This document shows, piece by piece, positions 8,967-18,255 of a stretch of 64,000 nt of DNA. The notes beneath the pieces were generated by a model. It worked only from the letters and a program-made list of their open reading frames with translations. It had not been told where the DNA came from and did not search any database. A program made the position numbers and the translations under genes. Source of the DNA: JBFKQC01 sp041627895 (GTDB lineage: Bacteria > Pseudomonadota > Alphaproteobacteria > Rhodobacterales > Rhodobacteraceae); contig JBFKQC010000001.1 in assembly GCA_041627895.1 (NCBI GenBank), forward strand, positions 62,001-126,000, given 5' to 3'. Within the stretch, counting starts at the first letter, position 1; every line of letters starts with the position of its first letter.

Positions 8967-9857
8967 TCAGCGCCGCAGGACGCGCCGCACCAGAAGCCAG
9001 GCGGCGACCAGGATCGCAAGGTCGCCGAGAATCAGGAGCCGCAGCGACGGATCGTCGGCGGCGTAGGGCGTCAGGAACAGTGCCAGTCCGGGCAGCGTGC
9101 CCTCTGTGGCCAGGAACAGGATCGCCACCGTGTTGTTGGCGAAATGAAAGCCCCAGGCGGCCCCGATGCTGCCGGTGGCCGCCGTCAGGTCGGCCGCGAC
9201 CAGCCCGAAACCGGCGGTCGCCAGCACCACCAGCCAGACGTTGCCGCCCGCCGTGCCGGGGTCGAAATGCGCGGCACCGAACAGGACGGTCGGCACCAGC
9301 ATCCAGACGATCCGCGAACGGAACCGCGCGGCAAGCTGTTGCAATATGTAGCCGCGGAACAGCAGCTCTTCGGCGCCGGTCTGCACCAGCAATGCCAGGA
9401 TCGCCAGCGGCAGCGCGGCCAGCCAGATGCCCGGATCGAGCCCCTGGACCGGATCGTACCGCGCGAACCAGAGGCCGAGCGCAACGGCATAGACCGCACC
9501 GACCAGCGCCGCGGCAAGCACGAAGTCCCGCAGCACGCGCGGCGCGCGGCCGAAAAGCGACCCGGCCGTGCGCCTGTGGATCAGCTTGACCGCCAGCATC
9601 GGCCCCAGCGCCATGCCGAGGAAGGTCGAGAACAGGACGAACATCTCGCGCGGCGATTCCGCCGCGGCGATGCGTTGCATGTAAAGCCGCGGGTCGCCGC
9701 CATCGGTCAGGAACCAGACCCCCACCAGGATGCCGACCGACCAGAGGATATAGACCGCCCCCGCGAACAGCAGGCCGAGAATCAGCCGCCAGATTTGCGG
9801 GCGGGCACGGGCCGGGGCGACATAGGCCTCGAACGGGGGGTGGTATCGCGCGTCCAT
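8967..9857 (-). CDS. CPBP-family intramembrane metalloprotease
   Basis: This polytopic membrane protein (296 residues, about eight helices) belongs to the CPBP/Abi family related to eukaryotic Rce1. The catalytic motifs are intact: EELLFR (Glu163, Glu164, Arg168), His197 in LFGAAHF and His237 in GFHFANN. Substrates of bacterial members are mostly unknown. The ATG at 9855-9857 is divergent from ilvD. It is followed by accD after 65 bp and could be co-transcribed with accD-folC. Confidence 0.85.
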   Translation of the reverse strand: MDARYHPPFEAYVAPARARPQIWRLILGLLFAGAVYILWSVGILVGVWFLTDGGDPRLYMQRIAAAESPREMFVLFSTFLGMALGPMLAVKLIHRRTAGSLFGRAPRVLRDFVLAAALVGAVYAVALGLWFARYDPVQGLDPGIWLAALPLAILALLVQTGAEELLFRGYILQQLAARFRSRIVWMLVPTVLFGAAHFDPGTAGGNVWLVVLATAGFGLVAADLTAATGSIGAAWGFHFANNTVAILFLATEGTLPGLALFLTPYAADDPSLRLLILGDLAILVAAWLLVRRVLRR

Positions 9858-10005
9858 GGCGCTTGGTAGCCTGCCCGGCGCCGGTCGGAAACCCGCCCTG
9901 TCGCCTGGCCCGCGCGATCTGTTGCCCGGCGGACGGCCTGCGGCTTGTGTCCCCCAAAACACTCGCCTATTGCCTCATGCGGAACCGAGTACGGGAGGGC
10001 GAGCG

Positions 10006-11769
10006 ATGCTCAAGGGGAAGACCGACAAATCGAGGCTGCCCAGCCGCCACGTGACCGAGGGCCCGGCGCGGGCGCCGCACCGGTCGTATTACTACGCGAT
10101 GGGCATGACCGAGGCGGAAATCCATCAGCCCCTGGTCGGCGTCGCCACCTGCTGGAACGAGGCCGCGCCCTGCAACATCGCGCTGAACCGCCAGGCGCAG
10201 GCCGCCAAGATGGGCGTCAAGGAGGCGCACGGCACCCCGCGCGAGTTCACCACGATCACCGTCACCGACGGCATCGCCATGGGGCATGAGGGGATGCGCT
10301 CGTCGCTGGCCAGCCGCGAGGCGATCGCCGACACCGTCGAGCTCACCATGCGCGGGCATTGCTACGACGCGCTGGTCGGGCTGGCGGGCTGCGACAAGTC
10401 GCTGCCGGGGATGATGATGGCGATGATCCGCCTGAATGTGCCGTCGGTCTTCGTCTATGGCGGCTCGATCCTGCCCGGCAGGGCGCCGAACGTGCCGGAA
10501 GTGCCCGAGGCCTACAAGAACCGCGATCTGACGGTCCAGGACATGTTCGAGGCGGTGGGCAACCACCAGGCCGGGAACCTGTCCGACGCGGCGCTGGACG
10601 TGCTCGAGCGTGTCGCCTGCCCTTCGGCCGGCGCCTGCGGCGGGCAGTTTACCGCCAACACCATGGCCTGCGTCAGCGAGGCGATCGGGCTGGCGCTGTT
10701 CAACTCTTCCGGCGCGCCCGCGCCCTATGAAAGCCGCGACCAGTATTGCGAGGCGTCCGGCCGCGCGGTGATGAACCTTCTGGAACGGAACATCCGCGCC
10801 CGCGACGTCTGCACCCGCAAGGCCTTCGAGAACGCCGCGCGGGTGGTGGCCTGCACCGGCGGGTCGACCAATGCCGGGCTGCACCTGCCGGCGATGGCGC
10901 ACGAGGCGGGGATCGAGTTCTTCCTCGACGATGTCTGCGAGATCTTCCGCGACACGCCCTATTTCGTCGACCTCAAGCCGGGCGGGAAATACGTCGCCAA
11001 GGACCTCTACGAGGCGGGCGGCGTGCCGGTGGTGATGAAAGAGCTCAGGAAGGCCGGGCTGATCCACGAGGACTGCATCACCGCCAGCGGCAGGAGCGTC
11101 GGCGAGGAACTGGACAGGGTGACGCGCGAGGCGGACGGGCAGGTGATCCACTCCGTCGCCACGCCGATCACCAGGACCGGCGGCGTGGTCGGGCTGAAGG
11201 GCAACCTGGCGCCCGAAGGCGCGATCGTGAAGGTCGCGGGGATGGAGCGCGACCAGCAGGTCTTTACCGGCCCGGCCCGGGTGTTCGAATCGGAACAGGA
11301 CGCGTTCGAGGCGGTGCAGAACCGGACCTACAAGGAAGGCGAGGTGATCGTGATCCGCAACGAGGGCCCGGCGGGCGGCCCCGGCATGCGCGAGATGCTG
11401 GCGACGACCGCGGCGCTGTCCGGCCAGGGCATGGGCAAGAAGGTCGCGCTGATCACCGACGGGCGGTTCTCGGGCGCGACCCGCGGGTTCTGCGTCGGCC
11501 ACGTGGGGCCGGAAGCCTATCACGGCGGGCCAATCGCGCTGCTGCAAGACGGCGACATGATCACCATCGACGCGATCAAGGGCGAGATCGGCGTGGCGCT
11601 CAGCGACGACGAACTTGCCGCGCGCAGGGCCGCCTGGGCCGGCCCGCGCGAGACGATCTATGCCAGCGGGGCGCTCTGGAAATACGCCCAGCTTGTCGGT
11701 GAAACCTACAAGGGCGCCGTGACCCATCCCGGCGGCCAAGCGGAGCGCCATGTCTACATGGACCTCTAG
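10006..11769 (+). CDS. ilvD: dihydroxy-acid dehydratase
   Basis: IlvD dehydrates 2,3-dihydroxy-acids to 2-oxo acids in valine, isoleucine and pantothenate synthesis, using an Fe-S cluster. The 587-residue protein has the three cluster-associated Cys segments: ATCWNEAAPC, AGCDKSLPG and CPSAGACGG. It also has the family stretches GMRSSLASREAIADT and TDGRFSG. The ATG at 10006 follows GGGAGGGCGAGCG; the longer upstream frame belongs to the divergent leader. The downstream lipoprotein gene starts within its last codons (20-nt overlap). Confidence 0.95.
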   Translation: MLKGKTDKSRLPSRHVTEGPARAPHRSYYYAMGMTEAEIHQPLVGVATCWNEAAPCNIALNRQAQAAKMGVKEAHGTPREFTTITVTDGIAMGHEGMRSSLASREAIADTVELTMRGHCYDALVGLAGCDKSLPGMMMAMIRLNVPSVFVYGGSILPGRAPNVPEVPEAYKNRDLTVQDMFEAVGNHQAGNLSDAALDVLERVACPSAGACGGQFTANTMACVSEAIGLALFNSSGAPAPYESRDQYCEASGRAVMNLLERNIRARDVCTRKAFENAARVVACTGGSTNAGLHLPAMAHEAGIEFFLDDVCEIFRDTPYFVDLKPGGKYVAKDLYEAGGVPVVMKELRKAGLIHEDCITASGRSVGEELDRVTREADGQVIHSVATPITRTGGVVGLKGNLAPEGAIVKVAGMERDQQVFTGPARVFESEQDAFEAVQNRTYKEGEVIVIRNEGPAGGPGMREMLATTAALSGQGMGKKVALITDGRFSGATRGFCVGHVGPEAYHGGPIALLQDGDMITIDAIKGEIGVALSDDELAARRAAWAGPRETIYASGALWKYAQLVGETYKGAVTHPGGQAERHVYMDL

Positions 11770-12481
11770 TCGCAGCGCTTCCGCCGCGACGGCGGCGTTT
11801 CTGCTTGTGTTGGCCGGGTGCATGCAGGCCCCGGGCGTGGCGCGGCTGAACCTGCCGTTCGCCGACGAGGCGCCCGATACGGTGACGGTGGCGCGCCGGT
11901 CGGTGGTGATCGGCGGACCGCCGGGCTATTGCATCGACCGCGGCGGATCACGGCTGAAGGGCGACACGGCCTTCGTGCTTCTGGGAAGCTGCGCCTCGAT
12001 CCTGCAGGACCTCGGCGCCGGCGCGCCGCCGGTTCCGGCGCTTCTGACCGCGTCGGTCGGCGCTGCCGGGCCGCAGGCGCCCGGGACCACCGCCGCCGCG
12101 CTGGACCAGCTTGCCTTGTACTTCGAAACGCCGGCCGGACGCGCCACGCTGGCGCGCGACGGTGTGGCCGACGCGGTCGAGATTTTCTCGACCAGCCGCG
12201 AGGGCGACGCGCTGATCATTCACCTGCGCGACGCCAGCGAAACCGGCAATCCCGGCCTCGATGACGTCTACTGGCGCGCGCTCCTGGATGTGAACGGGCG
12301 GCTGGTGACGATATCCGTGGTCAGCTTCGCCGACCGGCCCCTGTCGGGCGGCGAGGGGCTGGAAACGATCCGCGCCTTCGTCGACCGGATCCGCCGCGAA
12401 ACGCCCGCGACGGGCGCGCCTGCCCGCGCCGATGTGGCGGAAAATCCGCGAAAAAACCTGTTCCGCACCCTGTTCAGGTGA
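11750..12481 (+). CDS. putative lipoprotein, unknown function
   Basis: This 243-residue protein is predicted to be lipidated: a hydrophobic signal ends in the lipobox LAGC with Cys24. The mature domain has two Cys residues (CIDRGG and LLGSCAS) and an alternating beta/alpha pattern around ALIIHLRD and ISVVSFADRP. I do not recognise the family. The ATG overlaps the last 20 nt of ilvD, so the gene is probably expressed from the ilvD transcript, although no functional link is obvious. Confidence 0.75.
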   Translation: MSTWTSSRSASAATAAFLLVLAGCMQAPGVARLNLPFADEAPDTVTVARRSVVIGGPPGYCIDRGGSRLKGDTAFVLLGSCASILQDLGAGAPPVPALLTASVGAAGPQAPGTTAAALDQLALYFETPAGRATLARDGVADAVEIFSTSREGDALIIHLRDASETGNPGLDDVYWRALLDVNGRLVTISVVSFADRPLSGGEGLETIRAFVDRIRRETPATGAPARADVAENPRKNLFRTLFR

Positions 12482-12545
12482 GATTATTTGTTTCTAAACC
12501 AGAAACAAAGATTGTATCCGCGGTACGTGTGGGCAGGCGACGGCT

Positions 12546-13313
12546 ATGGGTCTCGGCAGGTTGATCGACAGGATGTTTCACCGGCGCGTGCTGCGGCGCT
12601 GGGGCCGGATCGCCCGTGATGCCCAGAAATTCGACCTGAGCACCTTGCGCGGCCACATGAGCCGCGCGCGCGAGGTGCGCCGGCGGCTGGACCAGGTGCT
12701 GTACGTCGCCGAGGGGCGGCTGACGCTGCCGGCGGTCGGCTCGAACGCGATTCTGAAGCCGCTGAATACCGACTGGGCCTATCGGCCCGAACTGTGGCGC
12801 GGCCCGGTGCGGCCGCTCGGCCTGGTCGCCGTCGAGCCGAAGACCGAATACGGCAGCGAGGTGAAGGTGTTCCACGACTGCCGGATCACAGAGCTGACGC
12901 TGCGCCAGGTGCGCAACTCGCGCGAAAGCGACCTGGCGCCTTTCGGGCTTCGGATGGATGTGTTCCGCTTCGACGGCTCGTTCCTGTCGCTGGTGGTCGA
13001 GTTGCCGGACAACGCGGTCAAAGGGCTGGAGCGGCGCCACCTGGTGCGGCTGACCACCGTCGTCGAGATCGAGAAGCCGCTGGAAATCTTCGCCCGGCTG
13101 AACATCAAGCACGGGCCGAACGTCGAGCAGATCGTGCGCGAACTGCCGCTTGGAGAGGAAGAGGTCTCGGTCGAATTCGACCTGGCCTATACCAAGATGA
13201 ACGAGAAGCGGCTCGAGCGGATGTGGCTGGACCTGATCTTCGAGGGGGCCGAAATGAACCAGATCGTGCTGCGCGACGTGGCGCTGACGCGCCGGCCGCG
13301 GGCCGAGTTGTAG
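12546..13313 (+). CDS. conserved Rhodobacterales protein (DUF6478-like)
   Basis: This 255-residue soluble protein has a basic, helical N-terminus (about 1-60) followed by a beta-rich domain containing EVKVFHDCRITELTLRQ and FDGSFLSLVVELP. From memory it matches the Rhodobacterales-restricted family catalogued as DUF6478; I cannot check the number. The ending MNQIVLRDVALTRRPRAEL is strongly conserved in the homologues I recall. It is followed after 9 bp by a second gene of unknown function, so the two form an operon. Function unknown. Confidence 0.75.
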   Translation: MGLGRLIDRMFHRRVLRRWGRIARDAQKFDLSTLRGHMSRAREVRRRLDQVLYVAEGRLTLPAVGSNAILKPLNTDWAYRPELWRGPVRPLGLVAVEPKTEYGSEVKVFHDCRITELTLRQVRNSRESDLAPFGLRMDVFRFDGSFLSLVVELPDNAVKGLERRHLVRLTTVVEIEKPLEIFARLNIKHGPNVEQIVRELPLGEEEVSVEFDLAYTKMNEKRLERMWLDLIFEGAEMNQIVLRDVALTRRPRAEL

Positions 13314-13322
13314 GAGGGCGCG

Positions 13323-13703
13323 ATGGCGGACTTGTCGCTGGTCAAGACGCGGATACACGCGGGCATCTGGGAGGGCGTGCTGACCGGCGGGCTGGGCACC
13401 GGCGCACCGCCGGAAGTATTGGTGACGCATCTCGAACAGCCGGTGACGACGGTGGCGGTGACCGCCGACACCGAAAGCCCCGGCGCATGGAACGTCAGGA
13501 TCGCGATCCCGCCCGAGCTGTTGTCGGACGGGGTGCAGACCTTCGTGATCACCGACCCGGCGACCGGCGAACGGCTCGACAGCTTCACCGTGATCACCGG
13601 CATGCCGCTGGAGGACGACATCCGCGCCGAGGTCGATCTGCTGCGCGCCGAACTCGACATGCTGAAAAAGGCCTTCCGGCGGCACTGCGTCGAGACGGCG
13701 TGA
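13323..13703 (+). CDS. hypothetical protein, partner of the DUF6478-like gene
   Basis: This 126-residue protein has a beta-rich N-terminal domain of about 95 residues, with an immunoglobulin-like rhythm of short strands around VTTVAVTADTESPGAWNVRIA. A predicted short coiled coil (EVDLLRAELDMLKKAF) forms the C-terminus, which suggests it oligomerises. Family not recognised. The ATG follows GGAGGG and the gene lies 9 bp after its neighbour, with a possible terminator just downstream, so the pair is a closed two-gene unit. Confidence 0.7.
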   Translation: MADLSLVKTRIHAGIWEGVLTGGLGTGAPPEVLVTHLEQPVTTVAVTADTESPGAWNVRIAIPPELLSDGVQTFVITDPATGERLDSFTVITGMPLEDDIRAEVDLLRAELDMLKKAFRRHCVETA

Positions 13704-13710
13704 CCCGAAG

Positions 13711-13733
13711 GAGTGCCTGCGGCACGCTCTTTC
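13711..13733 (+). terminator. possible intrinsic terminator after the DUF6478-like operon
   Basis: The hairpin GTGCC-tgc-GGCAC (13713-13725) is followed by GCTCTTTCC. The stem is only 5 bp and the T-tract is short, so this is a weak candidate. Its position 8 bp after the stop codon supports it. Confidence 0.35.
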
Positions 13734-13930
13734 CTGCCCGTACTCGCCTTTGGCTGCGTGCGGGCGAACCGGGCGCGCCGCCCCGCCGCCCGGCGGTCAC
13801 CTTGACCGATCGCGCGGTCATCGGCGGCCCCCGGGGTCTTTCCGGCCCGATGAGGCATGCGGCGGTGACGCGGCGTCCCGCGTGACTTTTCCGCGTGGCC
13901 GGGTATGCGAAGACCAAATTGGAGGCCTCC

Positions 13931-15961
13931 ATGTCCAATCTCTATCCGCATCTGCTGGCGCCGCTCGACCTCGGATTCACGACGCTCGCGAACCGGGTGC
14001 TGATGGGCTCGATGCATACCGGGCTGGAAGAAACCGGGGACTGGAACCGCGTCGCGGCGTTCTACGCCGAACGCGCGGCGGGCGGGGTCGGGCTGATGGT
14101 GACGGGCGGCATGGCGCCCAATCGCGAGGGCGGGGTGTTTCCGGGCGCGGCCGGGCTTTACACCGCGGAAGACATCGCCAACCACCGGATCGTGACGGAT
14201 CGGGTGCGCGCGGCGGGCGGCAAGATCGCGATGCAGATCCTGCATGCCGGGCGCTATGCCTATGGCCCCGACTGCGTCGCGCCCTCGCCGGTCAGGTCGC
14301 CGATCTCGCCGTTTCCGCCGAAGGAACTGGACGAGGCCGGGATCGAACGTCAGATCGCCGACATCGCCACCGCCGCCGCCCGTGCCCGCGAGGCGGGGTA
14401 TGACGGCGTCGAGGTGATGGGGTCCGAGGGCTATTTCCTGAACCAGTTCCTGGTGCGGCACACCAACAAGCGCACCGACCGCTGGGGCGGATCCTACGAG
14501 AACCGGATGCGGCTGCCGCTGGAGGTGGTGCGCCGGGTGCGCGCCGCCGTGGGCGCGGATTTCATCGTGATCTACCGGCTTTCGATGATCGACCTGGTGC
14601 CCGACGGCTCGACCTGGGACGAGGTGGTGCTGCTGGCCCGCGAGATCGAGACGGCGGGGGCCACGATCATCAACACCGGCATCGGCTGGCACGAGGCGCG
14701 GATCCCGACGATCGCCACTTCGGTGCCGCGACGAGCGTTCACCTGGGTGACGAAGAAGCTGATGGGCGAGGTGTCGATCCCGGTGATCACCTCGAACCGG
14801 ATCAACACGCCTGAGGTGGCCGAGGCGGTCCTCGCCGAGGGCTGCGCCGACATGGTGTCGATGGCCCGGCCGTTCCTCGCCGACAGCCAGTTCGTCGCCA
14901 AGGCGGCGCGCGGCGAGGCGGCGCTGATCGCGCCCTGCATCGCCTGCAACCAGGCCTGCCTGGACCACACGTTCGGCGGCAAGATCAGCTCTTGCCTGGT
15001 CAACCCCCGCGCATGCCACGAGACCGAGTTGCGCTATGACGTCGCGCCTGCGCCAAAGCGGATCGCCATCGTGGGCGCCGGGCCGGCGGGTCTGTCGACC
15101 GCGCTGGTGGCCGCCGGGCGCGGCCACGCCGTGACGCTGTTCGAGCGCGACGCGCGGATCGGCGGGCAGCTGAACATGGCGCGCGTGATCCCGGGCAAGG
15201 AGGAATTCGACGGGCTGGTCGACTGGTACGCCGCCGCGATCGCCGCCGCGGGCGTCACGCTGCGGCTGGGGGCCGAGGCGGACGCCGCGGCGCTGGCCGG
15301 GTTCGACGAGGTGGTGATCGCCACCGGCGTGCGCCCGCGCGACCCGGGCATCCCGGGACAGGACGGCGCCAATGTCGCGGGCTACAAGGATATCCTGCAG
15401 GGCCGTATCCAGGCCGGCCCGCGCGTCGCCATCGTCGGGGCGGGCGGGATCGGGTTCGACGTGGCCGAATACCTGGTCCATTCCGGCGAAAGCCCGACCG
15501 AGAACCTGGCGGCCTGGAAGGCGGAGTGGGGCGTCGGCGACCCCGAGGACCGGCCCGGCGGGCTGGCCGCGGCCGGGCCGCGCCCGGAACCGGCGGCGCG
15601 CCAGGTCACGCTTTTGCAGCGCAAGGCCGAGAAACTGGGGCGGGGCCTGGGCAAGACAACCGGCTGGATTCACCGCGCGGCGCTGAAAATGAAGGGCGTC
15701 GAGATGATCGGCGGCGTGAACTACGAGCGCATCGACGCCGAGGGGCTGCATGTCAGCTTTGGCGAGGCGCGCGAGCGGCCGACGCTGATCCCGGCCGATA
15801 CGGTGGTGATCTGCGCGGGGCAGGAACCCGAGCGGACGCTCGCCGATGCGCTGCAGGCCGCGGGAACGCAGGTGCACGTGATCGGCGGCGCCGACGTGGC
15901 CGCAGAACTTGACGCCAAGCGCGCCATCGACCAGGGCAGTCGGCTGGCGGCACGGTTCTGA
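13931..15961 (+). CDS. FMN/Fe-S/FAD enoate reductase (2,4-dienoyl-CoA reductase/TMADH family)
   Basis: This is a 676-residue fusion of an Old Yellow Enzyme TIM barrel (1 to about 330), a 4Fe-4S loop (C336, C339, C343, C355) and an FAD/NAD(P)-binding oxidoreductase half with dinucleotide motifs AIVGAGPAGLS and AIVGAGGIGFD. The layout and length match FadH 2,4-dienoyl-CoA reductase, trimethylamine dehydrogenase and relatives. FadH is the likeliest activity, but the family covers several substrates. The ATG at 13931 has GGAGG directly upstream. Its stop overlaps the next ATG (TGATG). Confidence 0.88.
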   Translation: MSNLYPHLLAPLDLGFTTLANRVLMGSMHTGLEETGDWNRVAAFYAERAAGGVGLMVTGGMAPNREGGVFPGAAGLYTAEDIANHRIVTDRVRAAGGKIAMQILHAGRYAYGPDCVAPSPVRSPISPFPPKELDEAGIERQIADIATAAARAREAGYDGVEVMGSEGYFLNQFLVRHTNKRTDRWGGSYENRMRLPLEVVRRVRAAVGADFIVIYRLSMIDLVPDGSTWDEVVLLAREIETAGATIINTGIGWHEARIPTIATSVPRRAFTWVTKKLMGEVSIPVITSNRINTPEVAEAVLAEGCADMVSMARPFLADSQFVAKAARGEAALIAPCIACNQACLDHTFGGKISSCLVNPRACHETELRYDVAPAPKRIAIVGAGPAGLSTALVAAGRGHAVTLFERDARIGGQLNMARVIPGKEEFDGLVDWYAAAIAAAGVTLRLGAEADAAALAGFDEVVIATGVRPRDPGIPGQDGANVAGYKDILQGRIQAGPRVAIVGAGGIGFDVAEYLVHSGESPTENLAAWKAEWGVGDPEDRPGGLAAAGPRPEPAARQVTLLQRKAEKLGRGLGKTTGWIHRAALKMKGVEMIGGVNYERIDAEGLHVSFGEARERPTLIPADTVVICAGQEPERTLADALQAAGTQVHVIGGADVAAELDAKRAIDQGSRLAARF

Positions 15962-16224
15962 TGGCGGCACTGCCGGCCGGCCTGACCGTCATCGACTGGC
16001 TCGGCGTGCTCGGCTCGATCACGATCGCCGGCGCCTATCTCGCCGTTTCTCGCGGCTGGGTTGCGGCGAAACGCCCTCCATTCAACCTTTTGAACCTGTC
16101 CGGGGCGATCCTGATCCTTGTTTCGCTTTACTACCGTCCCAATGCCGGGGCGATCCTGATCGAGCTGCTCTGGGTCCTGATCGCCCTTTTCGCGCTGGCG
16201 AATTACTGGCTCGGCCGTCGCTGA
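15961..16224 (+). CDS. small membrane protein (CBU_0592-like)
   Basis: This 87-residue inner-membrane protein has three predicted helices: VIDWLGVLGSITIAGAYLAV, LLNLSGAILILVSLYY and an Ala/Leu-rich third. The pattern of N in helix 2 and an ELLWVLIALFAL third helix matches the small CBU_0592-type membrane family; function unknown. Its ATG shares one base with the preceding reductase stop codon, so the two are translationally coupled. Confidence 0.75.
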   Translation: MAALPAGLTVIDWLGVLGSITIAGAYLAVSRGWVAAKRPPFNLLNLSGAILILVSLYYRPNAGAILIELLWVLIALFALANYWLGRR

Positions 16225-16383
16225 GCGGCCCTGGGCGGGCGCGGCATGGGGCGCTGTTTCCGCGTTTCTCTGCCGCATACGATCCCGCAGAAAACCTTGG
16301 TATTGTCCGGTCCGCTTCGCATTTGTGCCCGATTTCGCCCGGATAACCCGGCGCTGAGGGGCCGGCAATGAACGAGTAACGTA

Positions 16384-17289
16384 ATGGACAGATTGACGGA
16401 AATGGAGGCCTTCGCGACGGTGGTGGACCAGGGCGGTTTCACCGACGCTGCCAAGAAGATGGGCATCTCCAAGTCTGCCGTGTCAAAGCATGTCTCCTCG
16501 CTCGAGGCCCGGCTTGGCGCGCGGCTGCTGAACCGCACGACCCGCCGCGTCAGCCCGACCGAGATCGGCCTTGCCTATTACGACCGCGCGCGGCGCGTGC
16601 TGAACGACGCCGGAGAGGCCGACGCGCTGGTCACCTCGATGCAATCCGCGCCCTCGGGGCTGTTGCGGATCAGCGTCGCCACCGATTTCGGCGTGAACCA
16701 TCTCAGCCCGGTTCTGGGCGAGTTCCTGCAGGAATTCCCCGAGATCACGGTGAACATGGTGCTGAACAACCGCTACGTCGAGCTGATCAGCGAGGGCTTC
16801 GACATGGCCGTCAGGATCGGCGAGCTGGAGGATTCCACGCTGCGCGCCCGCAAGCTGACCGAGACCACCAAGAAGATGATCGGTTCGCCCGCCTATTTCC
16901 AGAAATACGGCCGGCCGATGAAGATCGACGACCTGAACGAACACAAGCTTCTGCACTATTCCAGCCAGTCCTCGGGCAATGTCTGGAAGCTGACCGCGCC
17001 GTCGGGCGAAAAGCGCCAGGTGCGCACCGCCGGCTGGCTTTCGGTCAACGACGGGCAGTCGCTGCTTAACGCCGCGATCAGCGGGCTCGGCATCGCCTAT
17101 CTGCCCAGCTTCCTTTACGCCGACGCGCTGGATCAGGGGCTGGTCGAAGAGGCGATCCCCGAACTTCCGATCGAGACCCAGGGCATCTATGCGGTCTATC
17201 CGCCGGGCCGCTTCACCCAGCCCAAGGTGCGCGCCTTCATCGACTTCCTGGTGCACCATTTCGCCGACAAGGGGCCCGACGCCTGGTAA
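16384..17289 (+). CDS. LysR-family transcriptional regulator
   Basis: This 301-residue LTTR has an N-terminal winged helix (about 1-60, with GGFTDAAKKMGISKSAVSKHV) and a periplasmic-binding-protein-like effector domain. The DNA-binding helix and the LLNRTTRRVSPTE wing are intact. The effector region resembles the AaeR/CrgA-type subgroup. It is alone between a plus-strand unit and the convergent OmpA gene, so its targets and ligand are not evident. The 159 bp upstream hold no other gene and should contain its promoter. Confidence 0.9.
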   Translation: MDRLTEMEAFATVVDQGGFTDAAKKMGISKSAVSKHVSSLEARLGARLLNRTTRRVSPTEIGLAYYDRARRVLNDAGEADALVTSMQSAPSGLLRISVATDFGVNHLSPVLGEFLQEFPEITVNMVLNNRYVELISEGFDMAVRIGELEDSTLRARKLTETTKKMIGSPAYFQKYGRPMKIDDLNEHKLLHYSSQSSGNVWKLTAPSGEKRQVRTAGWLSVNDGQSLLNAAISGLGIAYLPSFLYADALDQGLVEEAIPELPIETQGIYAVYPPGRFTQPKVRAFIDFLVHHFADKGPDAW

Positions 17290-17316
17290 CGCCGGCGCCG
17301 CGGCAATCCTGATGTG

Positions 17317-18255
17317 CTATTGGGTCGAGGTGAGGATCGCCTCGACCCGTCTGTTTTGCGTGCGCCCCTCGGGCGTCAGGTTGCTGGCGCGCGGTGCGAG
17401 ATAGCCGACGCCGTCGGCGCTGATCTGCGCCGGGTCGATGCCGTGCCGTTCGACCAGACGGCTGGCCACGGCCGCGGCACGACGCTTGGACAGCGCGATG
17501 TTGGCATCCAGCGCACCCTCGGCGTCGGTGTGCCCGACCAGCGTCACCCGCCGGTCAGGATGCGCCTTCAGGTAGTCGGCAAGTCCGGTCAGCGAGGCAA
17601 AGCCCTCGTCGCCCAGTTCCGACGACCCGGTCTTGAAATACAGATCGTCGAGCGTCGCGTGCCCCTTCGCCTCCAGCTGCTCGCCGACCGGGCCGCTATC
17701 GGCAAGCGGCAGCGTCGGTGTCGGCGCCTTGGTGGCGGCGGTGATCGCGACGCTGGCCTCGGGCGCGCCGACGCGGGTGAGCTGCACGAAGCCGGCATTG
17801 GCGCTGCGGCTGACGATCAGGCTGACGTATTCCGGCCCGTCCTCGGTCACGCGCTTGCCGCTGAAATAGCGGTAGTCGCCCAGGTTGACGTGCATTTCAG
17901 GCTCGGGCAGCACGTCGATCTGATAGCGAAAGTCGAACCCGCCGCAGGCATCGGCCTCGCATTCGAACAACGTCTCGTAGCCGGCGGCCTGCAACTGCTC
18001 GCGCAGGGGCGCCAGAAGCTGCAGCGTGGTCAGCCCGCCGCCGGTCACCCGCCAGGATTGCTTGCGGATCGCGCCCTCGGCGTTAAGCCCCTCGATCGGC
18101 CCTTCGAAGAACGGATCGGTGGGCAGGAAATGGCTGTCCTTCACCACGCTGAAATCGGCGATCGGCGTGGCGAAACCGGGGAAATCCAGCGTCAGCGCCC
18201 CCGCCGCCGCGGGCAGCGACAGGAACAGGCCGCATATGGCGCCCGTCGCTTTCAT
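17317..18255 (-). CDS. OmpA-family outer membrane/periplasmic protein
   Basis: The 312-residue protein has a Sec signal peptide (MKATGAICGLFLSLPAAAGA), a middle domain of about 150 residues without recognised family, and a C-terminal OmpA peptidoglycan-binding domain. The latter shows LYFKTGSSEL, TLVGHTDAEG and NRRVEAIL. The family role is anchoring to diaminopimelate in the cell wall. Its ATG overlaps the stop codon of the upstream CMD-family gene (ATGA), so the two are co-translated, which is an unusual pairing. Confidence 0.88.
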   Translation of the reverse strand: MKATGAICGLFLSLPAAAGALTLDFPGFATPIADFSVVKDSHFLPTDPFFEGPIEGLNAEGAIRKQSWRVTGGGLTTLQLLAPLREQLQAAGYETLFECEADACGGFDFRYQIDVLPEPEMHVNLGDYRYFSGKRVTEDGPEYVSLIVSRSANAGFVQLTRVGAPEASVAITAATKAPTPTLPLADSGPVGEQLEAKGHATLDDLYFKTGSSELGDEGFASLTGLADYLKAHPDRRVTLVGHTDAEGALDANIALSKRRAAAVASRLVERHGIDPAQISADGVGYLAPRASNLTPEGRTQNRRVEAILTSTQ